A DNA stretch of 64,000 bases, from contig OY723275.1 of NCBI GenBank assembly GCA_963210315.1, positions 1,550,001-1,614,000 of the forward strand. Direction: 5' to 3'. The position numbers were made by a program, and so were the translations under genes. Origin of the DNA: Rhynchopus euleeides (Eukaryota; Euglenozoa; Diplonemea; Diplonemida; Diplonemidae). The notes under the pieces are model-generated. The model did no database searches and was not told the DNA's origin. It was given only the letters and a program-made list of their open reading frames with translations. Shown here piece by piece: positions 1-11,645 of this stretch. Positions within the stretch are counted from its first letter, which is position 1; every line of letters starts with the position of its first letter.

Positions 1-1636
1 GCCCACAGCAGCACCAGCACCGACCAGAGGTGGCCCGCAGTGATTGAGAAGGCGATTGCGAAGCTGGTGGGATGCTACCAGGCTGCGAAGGTGCTGGCAA
101 CGGGCGATGTCCTGAGCTTCATCACAGGATCCCTCACGGTGCCTGTCCCTATGGAGGATGTGACCGCCGCGTGGACAGCTGCGCGTGCCGCAGCAGACAG
201 CACCATGGCTGCCTACTTCACTGCCAGAGACGACGTGCCCCACGGGACGGGCCTCGTGTCGGGGTGCGGGTATGCGCTGCTGGGCGCGCAGGCCGTGGGG
301 CAGGACCGCCTGCTGCGCATCCGCCCCCTCAGCAGGGGGCGGTGGCAGGGCGACTGGTCCCCGATGTCCAACACCTGGACCACCGAGCACAGCGTCGCAT
401 GCAAGCACGACCCCTCCGACGGCACGCAGTGGATCAGCATCTCCGATGCTGTGTCGTGCTTCTCCGACCTCCATGTCTGCGACCTGCGTTGGAGTGACGC
501 CACAGGCATCAGCGTCGCAGGGCACTTTGAAGCCGGCCTCCCCGACACCGTGCTCCACATTGTCTACGACGGCCCACCCGCTGAGATGCTGATGTCGCTG
601 TACCAAAAGGTGGCGGTGGGCCACCCCGCAGCAGACCCCGACACACACCATGCGGGCATCATGGCGTCTGTGGTGCACCAGAGGAAGGACGAGGCGTTCG
701 GCATCATCGGGATGACCAACCACGGGGTGTACCATGCGGACCGTGTCGTGTCGGCGGTGGTGCCGCTGCGCCGTGGCCTGTCTTATGTCGTGCCGCAGTG
801 CTTCCACCCCGTCGACAAGGCGTATGTCGTGTCGCTGCGGATCCCCGACGCGAGCCGCACCACCGTCAAATTCGCACAGAGGCAGAAAGGGGGTGCCAGT
901 GTCAACCGCACCTTCCCGGTGCCGCTGACGGGGTTCACCGCGAAGACCGTGCTGGGGGTGCAGGGGTCGCGGACATACCAGGTGGCGAACCGTGGGGTTG
1001 TCACCAGCGGGGCGGGCAGCGCGGTGCGGCAGCAGCGCGCTCCGAGCGGCATCGAGGAGACGTGGAGTGTGCCGATCCGGAAGGCGGTGAAGGCTCCGCA
1101 GCAGGTTGTGCGGGCGGACGGCTGTGTCCCGCTGGAGATCGTGGTGGTTGCGGGTAAGGGGCTCAACATCCAAGAGCGGCAGCCCGCGTGCTACTGCGAG
1201 GTGAAGCTGGTGCAGCTCAACGAGGCAGGTGAGTGGCTCTCCCTCTCCGGCACGCTGCGCCGCACCCGCTACGTCCCCGACACGCCGAGCCCGACGTGGG
1301 GGGAGACCGTGCGCTACCCACAGGTGGCTGCCTCGGACTACCTCTTCCTCAAGTGCTTCGACCGCAACCTGTTCTCGCAGGACGAGATGGGCGAGATCCT
1401 GCTCTCCCTCTCGGAGTTCATCCAGACGCTTGCCCCAGGCGGGCCGCCCTGTGTCAACTGGTATGCAGCAAACGCGGGCGGGGGTGGGATGAGGAAGAGG
1501 TGGGCTGTCGGGTTTGTGTGCGTCTGCCTCTTTGTAAATTTACTGTAATTCATGCGAATGTCACCACCACACACACAGGTACCCGCTCCAAGGGCAGGGC
1601 GCGACAGGGGCGATCCAGCTGAGCATTTCTGCATAG
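1..1636 (+). CDS. Calpain-like protein (C2 family), 3' part, predicted inactive
   Basis: Partial gene; the frame is open at base 1, so the start and the catalytic-Cys half lie outside the window. Exons <1..1460 and 1579..1636 (505 residues seen); the 118-nt intron has a GTATGC donor and an ACACACAG acceptor, and splicing restores the end of the C2 domain. Visible order: WPA...EKAIAKL..CY (end of the first calpain subdomain, residues 11-27), second catalytic subdomain (about 80-165), domain III beta-sandwich (about 200-350), and a C2 domain (about 375-500) beginning with a VVVAGKGL strand. In active calpains the second subdomain holds the catalytic His (GHAY) and Asn (RNPWG). Here they are GCGY (Cys89) and RIRPLS (Pro109), so both appear lost. 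Known of the family: cytosolic Ca-dependent thiol proteases. Inferred: a non-catalytic calpain homologue that keeps its Ca/lipid-binding modules. Family assignment is firm; function is inferred. Confidence 0.85.
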
Positions 1637-3234
1637 AGGCGATCTGATTGCGGGAAGGGGTGTGTGTTGGCCACTCCTCGAGTGGGTGGAACCTGCGCGG
1701 ATCGGTGTGTGGCAGTGTGGGTCGCATCAGGAGCAGGCAGGGTGTGGTTCGGTGTGGTCGCACACTGTGGTTGCACACTCCCTCCAAAAGGATTCACGAA
1801 AAGAGATTCACGTGTGTGTTGTGCAAGGGAGCCCCCAACCCCAACCATTCCCTCCCGCCCCTTTGTTCCCAGTAGTTCAACGAACGAAAACAATGGAAGA
1901 GAGGAATGGGTGCCGCTTGGGGTGGGGGTGGGGGGGGGGGGGGGATCTGCCTCAGCGTTGTTGCCAGGGGCAGAGGCATTGCCTTGACTGGCCTTGCGTG
2001 GTGGTGGCAAGCTCGGGCAGCAAAATGGTTGGCAGGAATACAAATAGACTCCCCCCGCCCACATGCATCTTGCTGATTTGGATGTCGATTGTTTGTCTGA
2101 GAACAGTCACCCGGGCCAGTCGCCGAGTTTGTGTTTGTCGACTCGTTGAGGTCACTCGTATGTACCAGACTGGTGCGCCGTGCCCCTGAGTGGGGGTGCA
2201 GTGGGGTGTGTGGGACTGCTTCGTTTTTAGCTGAGAGGAGGCATAGAGGCCACCATCCCCGCCCCCTGTCGCACCCGTCATCCCCTGTAGAGTCTCCCCG
2301 TCCCCGCACCCGCACCCATCACTCCGCTTCGGGAGTGATCCCAGGTGCCCCGAAGTTTCGAGTGTTGCCCGATTCATATCCCCCGACCGCCGCCACCCCC
2401 AGAAAGGATTTGGCAAGGATGGCAAGTGAATGCACTGCCATCGCCAATCCCCGTTGTGTACTGCAGTGTCAGTGTCGGTATAGGTGCATGTGGGGCAAAA
2501 GGCTATCGATTGTCTCACCCCCATCCCCCATCCTCACGCGGTAAGGTTTAGATGCCATTCCCCCCCCCCCCCCCCGTGAACAACACGCCGATGTGTGTAT
2601 TTCTTTTATCACAGGAAAAAAATCACTCTTTCATAAAAGTAGTCGTCTTGTTTTCCCCCCCCACCCCCATGTTTTGTTGTCGCGACATGATACACGAAGA
2701 ACCTTCGCGCCGTGTGTGATGTCTACGTTTCGAGTGCAGCAATGCCAGTCACTGTGTGGCGGTGCCTGCTTGATCCCTGAACGGGGTGCTGTTCCGAACC
2801 CTTCGTGCGGAGGATGGTGATCCGTGACTGGCTGTGACTGGTAGCGAGTGGCCCCCGAACAGCTGGAACCTCTGCCTCCCTCTGCCTCAACCTCAAAGCG
2901 GTGTGGAGAGAGCTCACCGAGAACACTGTGTCACCCGAAGCAAAAATGCCAAGCCACGTATCGCCCTCACTGATTTCTCTTTCTCCGTCATGGTATTTGT
3001 TGTGTTAGTTTGGCGTCGGTCAACTGAGGAAATTTTTTGTGCCTTGAGCTGGATCGTGCGACCACTCACAGAGGAGTGGTGTACAAGAGTGGGGTCTGCA
3101 TTTCAACAAACCAACTTCCGTCAGGAATTGGTTTGTTGTCTCGTTTTGCTGTCACTTTACGACCCAGCGGGGGCACAGATAGTTTTAACGGCAGTGTCAC
3201 ACTCGCGAGTGCCGGGGGGGGGGGGTGGATGCAA
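1637..3234. other. Intergenic, no gene seen
   Basis: Low-complexity DNA with G and C runs (for example 1928-1944 and 2560-2575). Open frames overlap on both strands without domain signal. Nothing else is supported. Confidence 0.6.
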
Positions 3235-3568
3235 CACGGTGGGATCTTGTAAATCTTACATGTATAACTACAAGTATATACATGTATTATACATGTATAA
3301 TACTTGCATGTCAACTATTATACATGTATAATACATGTATATGCCTGAAATATACATGTAAAATACATGTATATCAAGTAAAAATACAAGTATAATACTT
3401 GCATGTCAACTATTATACTTGTATTTTTACTTGATATACATGTATTTTACATGTATATTTCAGGCATTTACATGTATTTTACATGTATAATACTTGTCAT
3501 GCAAGTATTATACATGTAAAATACTTGCATGACAAGTAAAATACTTGCATGCAAGTAAAATACATGTA

Positions 3569-4370
3569 CCGTAAACGGAAATATTGTGGACCGTAATAAA
3601 GGTGAACCGTACTATAGGTGGACCGTAAAAAAGATGGAACAAATGGGATTTTTCCGGAACTTGGAACATTTTTACGGTCCACCTATTTTACGGTTGGGAT
3701 CGTGGACTTGGCGGTTTTTTTTACGAGTTCCTTCGCGACGAAGTCGCGAAGGAACCAAGGAAATCGTACGGCTGAAGCTGCAGGATTAACACCACAGGGC
3801 CTCAGCACAGAGTGTGCACTCACCATCGTCCGGGAACTGTTCTCCCACAGTTACTGCAGGGTGTACTACACTAAAGGAGTACGATTTCCCTGAATTTTTC
3901 GGGCACTGATTCACGAATTTACATCTGGAGGGAGCCCGGTGGTCTCAGCTTCTGTCTGCGCGCCCTGCCGTACTGTGGCTGCTTTTGTGGGCTCGTGCAG
4001 CAGGTTCTACTTTTACTTCTACCGGAATGCTCCTTGCATGGTACTACACTTCTCGAGGTGTGGTGGTGGGTGAGTCTCGAGGTGAGATCGTGCCTTTTCC
4101 ACACGCAGGGAGGACTTGCTTCTCTTGCTGGTGTTGGTTGCGGTGGTGGAGGGAGGGTCCAAAGCTGGGAGGTCGGGAGGCCTACGTGTGGGTGTCTGCG
4201 GCGTGGAGGCCGCAGTCCGCGCCCCGCAACCCACCAGCCCGCGGGCGAAAAACGCATTGTCTTTTCCATATTCAGTCCCAATAAATGGTGGACCGTAAAA
4301 AAGATGGAACGTTTGGCCTTTTTTTGGGAACTTGGAACATTTTTACGGTCCACCCTTTTTCCGTTTACGG
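3569..4370 (+). mobile_element. Family B element, copy B1 (nested in A1)
   Basis: 802-bp non-autonomous element with CCGTAAACGG / CCGTTTACGG ends flanked by TA (3567-3568, 4371-4372). Each end carries further GGACCGTAA motifs. The core (about 3720-4260) is GC-rich, has a palindrome around a repeated TTCGCGACGAAG motif, and no recognisable transposase. TA targets suggest a Tc1/mariner/pogo-type mover. Confidence 0.8.
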
Positions 4371-4419
4371 TATATATAGTTGACATGCAAGTATTATACT
4401 TGTATTTTTACTTGATATA

Positions 4420-5229
4420 CCGTAAACGGAAATATTGTGGACCGTAATAAAGGTGAACCGTACTATAGGTGGACCGTAAAAAAGATGGAACAAATGGGAT
4501 TTTTCCGGAACTTGGAACATTTTTACGGTCCACCTATTTTACGGTTGGGATAGTGGACTTGGCGGTTTTTTTTACGAGTTCCTTCGTGACGAAGTCGCGA
4601 AGGAACCAAGGAAATCGTACGACTGAAGCTGCAGGATTAACACCACAGAGCCTCAGCACAGAGTGTGCGCTCACCATCGTCCGGGAACTGTTCTCCCACA
4701 GTTACTGCAGGGTGTACTACACTAAAGGAGTACGATTTCCCTGAATTTTCCGGGCACTGATTCACGAATTTACATCTGGAGGGAGCCCGGTGGTCTCAGC
4801 TTCTGTCTGCGCGCCCTGCCGTACTGTGGCTGCTTTTGTGGGCTCGTGCATCAGGTTCTACTTTTACTTCTACCGGAACGCTCCTTGCATGGTACTACAC
4901 TTCTCGAGGTGTGGTGGTGGGTGAGTCTCGAGGTGAGTGGTGGTGATCGTGCCCTTTCCACACGCAGGGAGGACTTGCTTCTCTTGCTGGTGTTGGTTGC
5001 GGTGGTGGAGGGAGGGTCCAAAGCTGGGAGGTCGGGAGGCCTACGTGCGGGAGTCTGCGGCGTGGAGGCCGCAGTCCGCGCCCCGCAACCCACCAGCCCG
5101 CGGGCGAAAATCGCATTGTCTTTTCCATATGCAGTCCCAATAAATAGTGGACCGTAAAAAAGATGGAACGTTTGGCCTTTTTTTGGGAACTTGGAACATT
5201 TTTACGGTCCACCCTTTTTCCGTTTACGG
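4420..5229 (+). mobile_element. Family B element, copy B2 (nested in A1)
   Basis: 810-bp copy nearly identical to B1, in the same orientation, at a second TA site (4418-4419, 5230-5231) of the same A1 element. B1 is 8 bp shorter at about 4082-4090 than B2 and B3 and has scattered substitutions. Only 47 bp of A1 sequence separates the two B copies. Confidence 0.8.
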
Positions 5230-5263
5230 TACATGTATTTTACATGTATATTTCAGGCATATA

Positions 5264-5372
5264 GGGGGCCCTCGCTACGAGTCACTGTGAGTCACGAGTC
5301 GTCAGTTGTCAGCCAAACATGGCTGACTTCTCACTTTTTCTCACTCAGTCACACTTGGTAGCGAGGGCCCCC
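5264..5372. mobile_element. Small inverted-repeat element in A1
   Basis: About 109 bp with GGGGGCCCTCGCTAC at one end and GTAGCGAGGGCCCCC at the other. It sits inside the AT-rich right arm of A1 and interrupts its usual GCATATACATG motif, which gives a likely TA duplication. No coding capacity. Confidence 0.6.
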
Positions 5373-5478
5373 ATACATGTATTATACATGTATAATAGTT
5401 GACATGCAAGTATTATACATGTATAGTACATGTATATACTTGTAGTTATACATGTAAAATTTACAAGATCCCACCGTG

Positions 5479-6772
5479 AAAGCAGACCTTCCCGCCCCCC
5501 GCTCTTCTCCTCTTCATTCTCCTGCTAGATCCCACCCTCCATTTCCCAAGCTCCAGCCCACCCCAACCTCCCCACCCACACCCCCTCACACACCCCCACC
5601 CCTCAAGAATTCAAAAGAATCTACTTTGGGGCGGTTGCTACCATCTGGAGTGGCCTTGTTATGCCCGACACCATGCCACACCCCCCGCAAGGCCAAAACG
5701 TTGATGGGTTCGCATGACCCATCTACAGCTTGCGGTCCTATCACGGTGTCAAGGCTTAGCTGAAAAGGCACGCTGCCACCTCCGTGCAAATCTCCCAGAC
5801 ACACACCCCCCGGCGAGACCCCATGCAGTGAATGGACTGTCGCCATGCGAGCCGCACAGGCCCACCTGCAACCACAAGACATGTTGGATTATCGAAGTGT
5901 TAGATGTTAGGGTTAGGGCGGCAGGCGCAGACAACGTATTAGACAGCAGATGACCCAAAGGAACGATCCGTGTGGGGGGTGGGGTGGGGTGGGGCAGGGT
6001 AGGTATGGGCAAGAAATCCTCTTTTCACCGCCGAGGTGGTGACTCAACTCAGTGGGGATTTTTGTGTGCATTCCCTCTCGCCTTGGCACGCGGGTTGGAA
6101 AAGCGCACACGCCTGGTCGCCTCCCCTTCCGGTGGCTCACTGACGGGCAAAGTTCGGAAAACGCGTTAAACAGGCCCGGAGGTGTATGTAGCTAGGGTGC
6201 CCAACAGAAGGCTTAGATTGCGGGGGTTCACAGCGCCACACCTTTGTTTCGCTGTTGCCCCCCACCCCGGGTGTGTGCCTGTGTGTGTGTGTGTTTGTTT
6301 TGGGTGTTTCCGGGGAAATCCTGAAATCCTGAAACCCCGAAACCCCGAAGAAACCCCCTAGAGACACACCAGAGCCGTCGTGTCGCTCTGGGGGTGCAGA
6401 AAAGTGCCCCTGCAGAGGAGGTTGTGACACTGAGGCGGATAGAGGATGCAGCAGTCCCTCCGGAGTCCGCAGAGGGTGTGGGGGGGTTAGAGTGGTGAGT
6501 GGTCGTGGCGGCGGTGGCGGTGGGTCAAAAACCAAACCACCCCACGCCGGTGTGGAGGGAGGGGGGGGGGGAAGTGCTGGCGGTGCACACACGCGATGCA
6601 AGAGTCCACCGTGCGCGTTCAAGACAATGCCCCCCCTTCCCCCTCCCCCTTCCCCCCCTGCCTTCCACCGCGCTGCCTCTCCTCCACTCGACACCACGCC
6701 ATCACTCCCCACAACCTCCTCCACCTGTGCCTACAGGTGACTCACCGCCCCTCCTCCTCCTCCTCCCCAAAG
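5479..6772. other. Intergenic, no gene seen
   Basis: C-rich stretch (5490-5610), then mixed low-complexity DNA with G tracts. It includes a short CCTGAAATCCTGAAACCCCGAA run near 6320-6345. The CT-rich tract ending at 6772 just before the next start codon is probably 5' untranslated or promoter-proximal sequence. Confidence 0.5.
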
Positions 6773-8791
6773 ATGGACGGTACTCGGGAGCTGCACCTCA
6801 ACAGCGAGGGGTCTGAGGTGACCGAAGAATACGAGGAGGACGTGGACGTCAAGGACTACGACGACAAACATGAAGGCGCCGCTGAAGACTCCCTTGAGGG
6901 CAGCGACGGGCCTGCGGCCAGCATTGTCGACTGCCCAGACGACTGGGTAAACCCCACTGGCAAGAACGTTGTCCTGGGCAGGCACAGCCAGAAATACTCA
7001 CACACGGCGCACCTGGGTTTCTACGCCCTGGGCCTCCGTGCCTACATCATGTTCCCCTACTGCATGGCGCACTACGGCGGCGGCGCATTCCTGGCGGTGT
7101 TCGCCCTCCTGCTGGCGGTGGTGGGCGTCACGGCCAGCCTCACCGAGATGTCATGGGGCCAGGCCCTCAACCAAGGCATGCCACGCGTGTTCGACGAGAT
7201 CCACCCCCGCTGGACGGGCGCCACGGCATCCGCCAGCGCAGCGGTGCTGATGCTGCTCTGCAGCAACACCCTGCTGGTGGGGTACTGCGGGGTTTACTTC
7301 TTTAACTGCTTCCGTGCCGGCGACGTGCCGTGGCAGGGCGAGGCAGCAGGCGCCTTCTGGGTGGACAGCATGCACGGCACGCTCACTCTTCCGCTGATCC
7401 TCTCCCTTGCCGGTGCCTGTGGCGTGCAGGCGTGCTGCCAGCTGTCGACCTCCTTCATGCGCTACGCCACGCTGCTGATTCCCTTCCCAGCAGTGGTGCT
7501 CGCCGTTGCTTTGATCAGGGCTGTCAGCCTCGGGGGTGCCCAGGATGGGCTCAACTGGATGTTTGCTTTCGACCTCAACGACCTCGTCTCAGGCAGCACG
7601 TGGTCAGCAGCGGTGGGCCAGGTATAGCTCACAGCGGGGCGCTGTGAGGCGGGGGGTGGGGGGTGTGGGGGCAACCTAACACCTATCTTTTGTTGCCCCT
7701 CTTCCTCTTGCGATCCCCTCAGTTTTGCCACACACGCATCACGGCAGGCGCTGCTCGCTGTCGGGTCCCCAGGAAGCGGCAGCCTGATCACCTTCGCTCG
7801 CTCCATTGAGAGCGGGAAGAAGGGTATGGCGATATGCACACCTTTTCCCCCACCTCCACCCCCCGACACCTGACGCCGTGGCGACAACAAAGGGGGCTCG
7901 GCTTGCCAGAGGGGTTGTCGGGAGGCTTGCCTTGCCTTCAATTTTGACGATCCGTGCCGTCACACCCACCACACCTCACCCACAGCCTACTCCCTGTGTG
8001 TCTTCACCGCGTGTGTCAGCCTGGTCTTCGGTGTGTTCGCCTCGCTCAGCGTCGGGGCTGGCATGGGTGTCTACGCGAAGCAGCGGAACATGCAGCTCGA
8101 CGCCCTGCGGGAGGAGCTGGGGCTGGGGCTGGGCTTCGTCAGCATGTCGCACATCGCCTCGACGGTGGGGCAGGGCAGCAACTGCTTCACCGCCATCCTG
8201 TTCGGATCCCTGGCTGTGATGGGGCTGGCAGGGGCGGACCTCTGGTTCCGAGCCCTCAGCGGGGTCCTCGACACCTGCTTCCGCCACCTCTCCACACATT
8301 GGAACAAGGTGCTGCGCACGGCGCTGATCTCGGTTGCGATTTGCATCGTCTCCGTCATCACATCCGTCGCCTCACAGACATGGTACGTCAGGTTCACCGA
8401 CTACCACGTTGCCTCCGTGCTGCTCCTAGGCATGGTGCTGGTGGAGTTCGCCGCTTTGCACTACGACTACTCCCTCTGTAGGCTCGGCAGGCAGACGGAG
8501 GCACACTGGAGCTCGTGGTGGTTCCATGCTGCGCCCTTTGCCGCCCTGGTGATCTTCCTGCGCTCCTTCATCCAGGCCTGCATCTCCGGGGCCCTCGCGG
8601 AATGGGGCTCGGCGGCATTCCCTTTGCTGTCGGTGCCTGCCTGCACACTGTGGTTCATCCTCAAGCGCAGGCGTGACGGGCGGAGGGATCGGTCCGGCTC
8701 GATGATCAGCAACGGCCGTGCCTCCCCCCCTACACAGGCATCAAGGTCAGCTGTTCCCATCGGGCTGTACCTCCTCTCTTCGAATGAGTAG
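6773..8791 (+). CDS. SNF-family (SLC6-like) transporter with altered ion-site residues
   Basis: Three exons 6773..7621, 7748..7823, 7986..8791 give 576 residues, the usual size for the neurotransmitter:sodium symporter family. Introns start GTATAG and GTATGG and end CGGCAG and CCACAG. The acceptor at 7747 was chosen because it keeps the frame and rebuilds the family motif WSAAVGQ-ALLAV...GSLITFA (W..A..Q.FFSL..G.L..). An acidic cytosolic N-terminus (about 1-75) is followed by TM1 at 81-110 with LGL....FPY...GGGAFL, and about twelve hydrophobic spans overall. The TM1 GLGNxWRFP motif reads GLRAYIMFP: the Na-ligand Asn is Ala90 and the gate Arg is Met93. Inferred: a plasma- or endo-membrane solute carrier whose ion coupling may be altered. 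Substrate unknown. Confidence 0.8.
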
Positions 8792-9879
8792 TGTTTTGTA
8801 GTGTTTTGCCCCACAGCAGGGCTTGTGATCCGTGTTGTCCTCCCCTCCGGGAGGGAGGAGAACGCGGGTGTGAACCGTGTGGTTTCGTCCCCCCCACCCC
8901 TTCCCTTTTTCACTGCGACAAAAAGCAAAACGATGGGGGGTAGAGGGGGGGTTCACCGGGGAGGAGGGTGTGTGTGGAGCGGAGGGAAGCCTGTTGGAGG
9001 GCAGAGGAGCACTTCAGAGTCATGCTGAATCATTATCGCGCCTGATTTTCTGCTGTTGCGACTCACCTTTCTCGGGCAGTGTACAGTAGGGTGCAAGTGT
9101 GGACAATATGCAGGCCATTCCCTTCGCATATTTGTCCATTTTTTTGTCGTTGTTTCGTTTGGCCTCCTTCCGTATCGTGTTCAGTCGTCACGACTCACCA
9201 AAGCGCGCCATGCCCCTGCCCAGGGCGTACCCGCTCAAAGCATGGACATCATCACCGTGTCTCTTTCACAGCCTTCGCCCTGCACACCTGACGTGTCGTA
9301 CAGACGGACTTTTCCAAGCCGTCTGCCCAAGCAACACGTTGTGCTTCTCTGGTACTTTTGATCTGCAAGCGATTCATGTGGAACCGCCCACCACACACCC
9401 CTCCTCTCAGACCAGGGAGGGAGCGACAACGCCAGTCCGAATCCGAAGGGTGCGAAGCTCGAACTGCAGCGGCGGGGGGTGCCCCTCCACCCCCACAACC
9501 CCACAACCCTGTGGATTTTTTGGAACAATCAATCCTGCATTCTTTACCCCCCCCCCCCCCCCACAACCACCTCCTAGTCGTTGAATCTCTGGCAACCCCC
9601 GTTGCTGAAACACAACCACATCCGCGTCTGCGTCGTTGAATCCGGAATGTCCTCAGTTCGCTGCGAACGCTGGTGTTTCCCTCATTGTCGGCGCATGCGC
9701 ATCCGCTGTCCGTTCCCTCTCCCTAATCGGTGCTGTCAGCGGTGCCGATATCTCTCACATCACACACAACCCCACCCGACACAGGAGGCCTGCACTGGCA
9801 GGGCTTCCCAGCCCACACCTGCGGGTGGGCGGAGGGGGTTTGGCCTGTCTGCGCCCCATCTGGGTCGGTTCACTCTCCG
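8792..9879. other. Intergenic, no gene seen
   Basis: Low-complexity DNA with a poly-C run at about 9547-9562. The last about 150 bases before 9880 include an ACACAG-type acceptor-like site (about 9775-9784), so an untranslated 5' exon is possible. No domain-bearing frame. Confidence 0.5.
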
Positions 9880-11645
9880 ATGCCAGCATGGCTGGCGTCG
9901 GCCATAACAGGCCTGACGGGGCTGGCAGATGTGTTGGAACCGCTGGCTCTGCTGCAGGTGTATCAGTCGCAGCGATACCACCGTGAGGCGATGTCGCAGG
10001 AGCGGACCCTGCATGACGATGCTGTGAGGGAGAGCCTCGGCATGCACAAAGAGGAGCTGTCGAAGTCGTCGGAGCTGACGCAGAAAGAGCTCTCTGCGGC
10101 GAACGCCCTGCACAGGGAAGCGCTGCGGCAGGCGGAAACTCTGTTTTCGAGGGAGACCGACCTGGCGAGGGATATCATGCGGAAGGACCACGAGCTGACG
10201 AAGTATGGCAACACCCGCCCCCCCCCCCTCTTCCCCCCTCTGACTCTCCCCCACACCTTTTCTCTCACAGCTCGTTGCACGATGTGTCAATGTGGGCGCA
10301 GCGCCTCCTTCACTCCGATAACAAGAAATACACCCTGAAGCTGTTCCGGAAGGAGCTGGAGCATGCGCAGAACGTGAGCCGCAAGGAGAACATCCGTGAC
10401 ACGATGGTGCAGGAGAGTCAGAGGGCGCAGGCCATCATGATTGTCGACACGCTGATGTTCGGCTGCTGCTTTGGGGTCATCATCGAAGGGAATCTTCCTC
10501 CGGAGACGGACGAAGCGCTTGTCATCGCCTTCAGCATATCGCTGAGCATCGCATTCACATTCCTCATCATCTCTGTGTGGTTTGCGATGAACCTTCAAAG
10601 CCGCATTGCAAAATACCGCATATCTGACCCCACGAATGTGCTGTATGGGAAGCGCGGCAGACAGCTCAGCAATTTCCGCTCCTACTTCGGGAGATACTGC
10701 AAGCCGGTCTACCGCCTGACCCACGCCTTTCTCTGGTTTGGGACAGTCGCTCTCCTGATGAATGGGGCCATCCTCGTGGGTTGTAAGTTCTCCTACACGA
10801 ATAAAAGTAATACAGCAGCAGGACTGTTTATCGTCACCACAGCTGTGTGTATATTCGTCCTGTCTTTCCTCCTGTGGCTGTACAACCCAAAGCTGAGGCG
10901 GAGCTTGAAGATAGAGGAGGAGGCTGATTTCCGGGGTTTTAAAGACTTTGTCGCGCAGATGGAGGACGACCTGACCCGGCACGACCACGAATGCAAGAAG
11001 TGCAGGCTGCCGACCGACATCTTTAAATTCTGCCCCACCACGGGGCAGTCACACCCCGTCTCCAACGTGTGCCCCAGCTGCAACATTCCCCGCGAGTCCT
11101 TCAGATTCTGCCCCACCACAGGGGATCTGCACGAGATCCACGGGCCGAGCTTCTCACCTCCGACGGAGGGTGGGTCGCAGTCGAACCCTCTCAACGCGGT
11201 GAACAGCGGTTTTGGCCCTGAGGCTGGCAGGGGCGCTGCTGGCGCTGCAGGCAGCGGTGAGGGGAGCGGGTCGCCCAGCCTGAAGAGGACTGCGCTCGAT
11301 GTGGCGGGGCGGGGGTATCTTGGGACCGTGGAGTCTCCCCGGGGGACGCGGAGCGACTTTGCCCAGTGCAGCGAGGCGGAGCTGGCGAAGCTAGCGCACT
11401 CCGCGCCGGCTCTGGGGGGGAAGCGGGTGTTCATCTCGCGCCTGACGCCCCCGGTAACACCGGAGTACGCCGCGCGGCTCTCCCCCATCGTCGACAACAT
11501 CGGTGTTCTCCGTGACCCCCCTCTGGGCGCTCCAAACTTCAGCGGGCCGGGTCGGGGTGGGGAACACTCGCGCCACCACGACCTGGCAGTGTCCTGTGAT
11601 GTGGAAACACCGCGTGACAGCCCCAGCAGCATGTCCGATTCATGA
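9880..11645 (+). CDS. Four-helix membrane protein with N-terminal coiled coil, Orai-like layout
   Basis: Exons 9880..10202 and 10271..11645 (565 residues); the 68-nt intron has a GTATGG donor and a CTCACAG acceptor and keeps the frame. Visible: residues about 25-190 are a long charged helical/coiled-coil region rich in REAL/KEL heptads; then hydrophobic spans at about 185-205, 215-240, 285-310 and 320-345. Next come two repeats of C-x2-C-x(n)-F-x-FCPTTG-x2-H (about 360-410), which look like small metal-binding knuckles, and a Ser/Gly/Pro-rich tail. The order of spans, a Glu in or just after the first span (IIEGNLPP) and an AFSxSxSxxFxxL second span resemble Orai store-operated Ca channels, but similarity is weak. 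Inferred role: membrane channel or scaffold. It could equally be an unrelated four-span protein. Confidence 0.6.

Larger units (their letters stand above)
3235..5478 (+). mobile_element. Family A (CACTA-like) element, copy A1
   Basis: Non-autonomous DNA transposon with inverted ends: CACGGTGGGATCTTGTAAAT at the left and its complement ending in CCCACCGTG at the right. It is flanked by a 2-bp duplication AA (3233-3234 and 5479-5480). The subterminal regions are AT-rich and packed with short palindromes (ATACATGTAT, ACTTGCATG, TTGACATGCAAGT). CAC-type ends, a 2-bp TSD and dense subterminal repeats fit the EnSpm/CACTA superfamily; this classification is inferred, as no transposase is present. 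Two family B copies and one small inverted-repeat element are inserted inside it. Confidence 0.8.

Noticed and set aside
3250..3560. Frames rich in Tyr/Cys/Thr/Met/Val (YTCIILACQLLYMYN-type), repeated in every family A copy
   Set aside because: Translation of AT-rich palindromic repeats; same text in six places on both strands.
7722..7747. CTCAG at 7718-7722 as acceptor for the second SNF exon
   Set aside because: It shifts the frame; GGCAG at 7743-7747 keeps it and restores the family motif.
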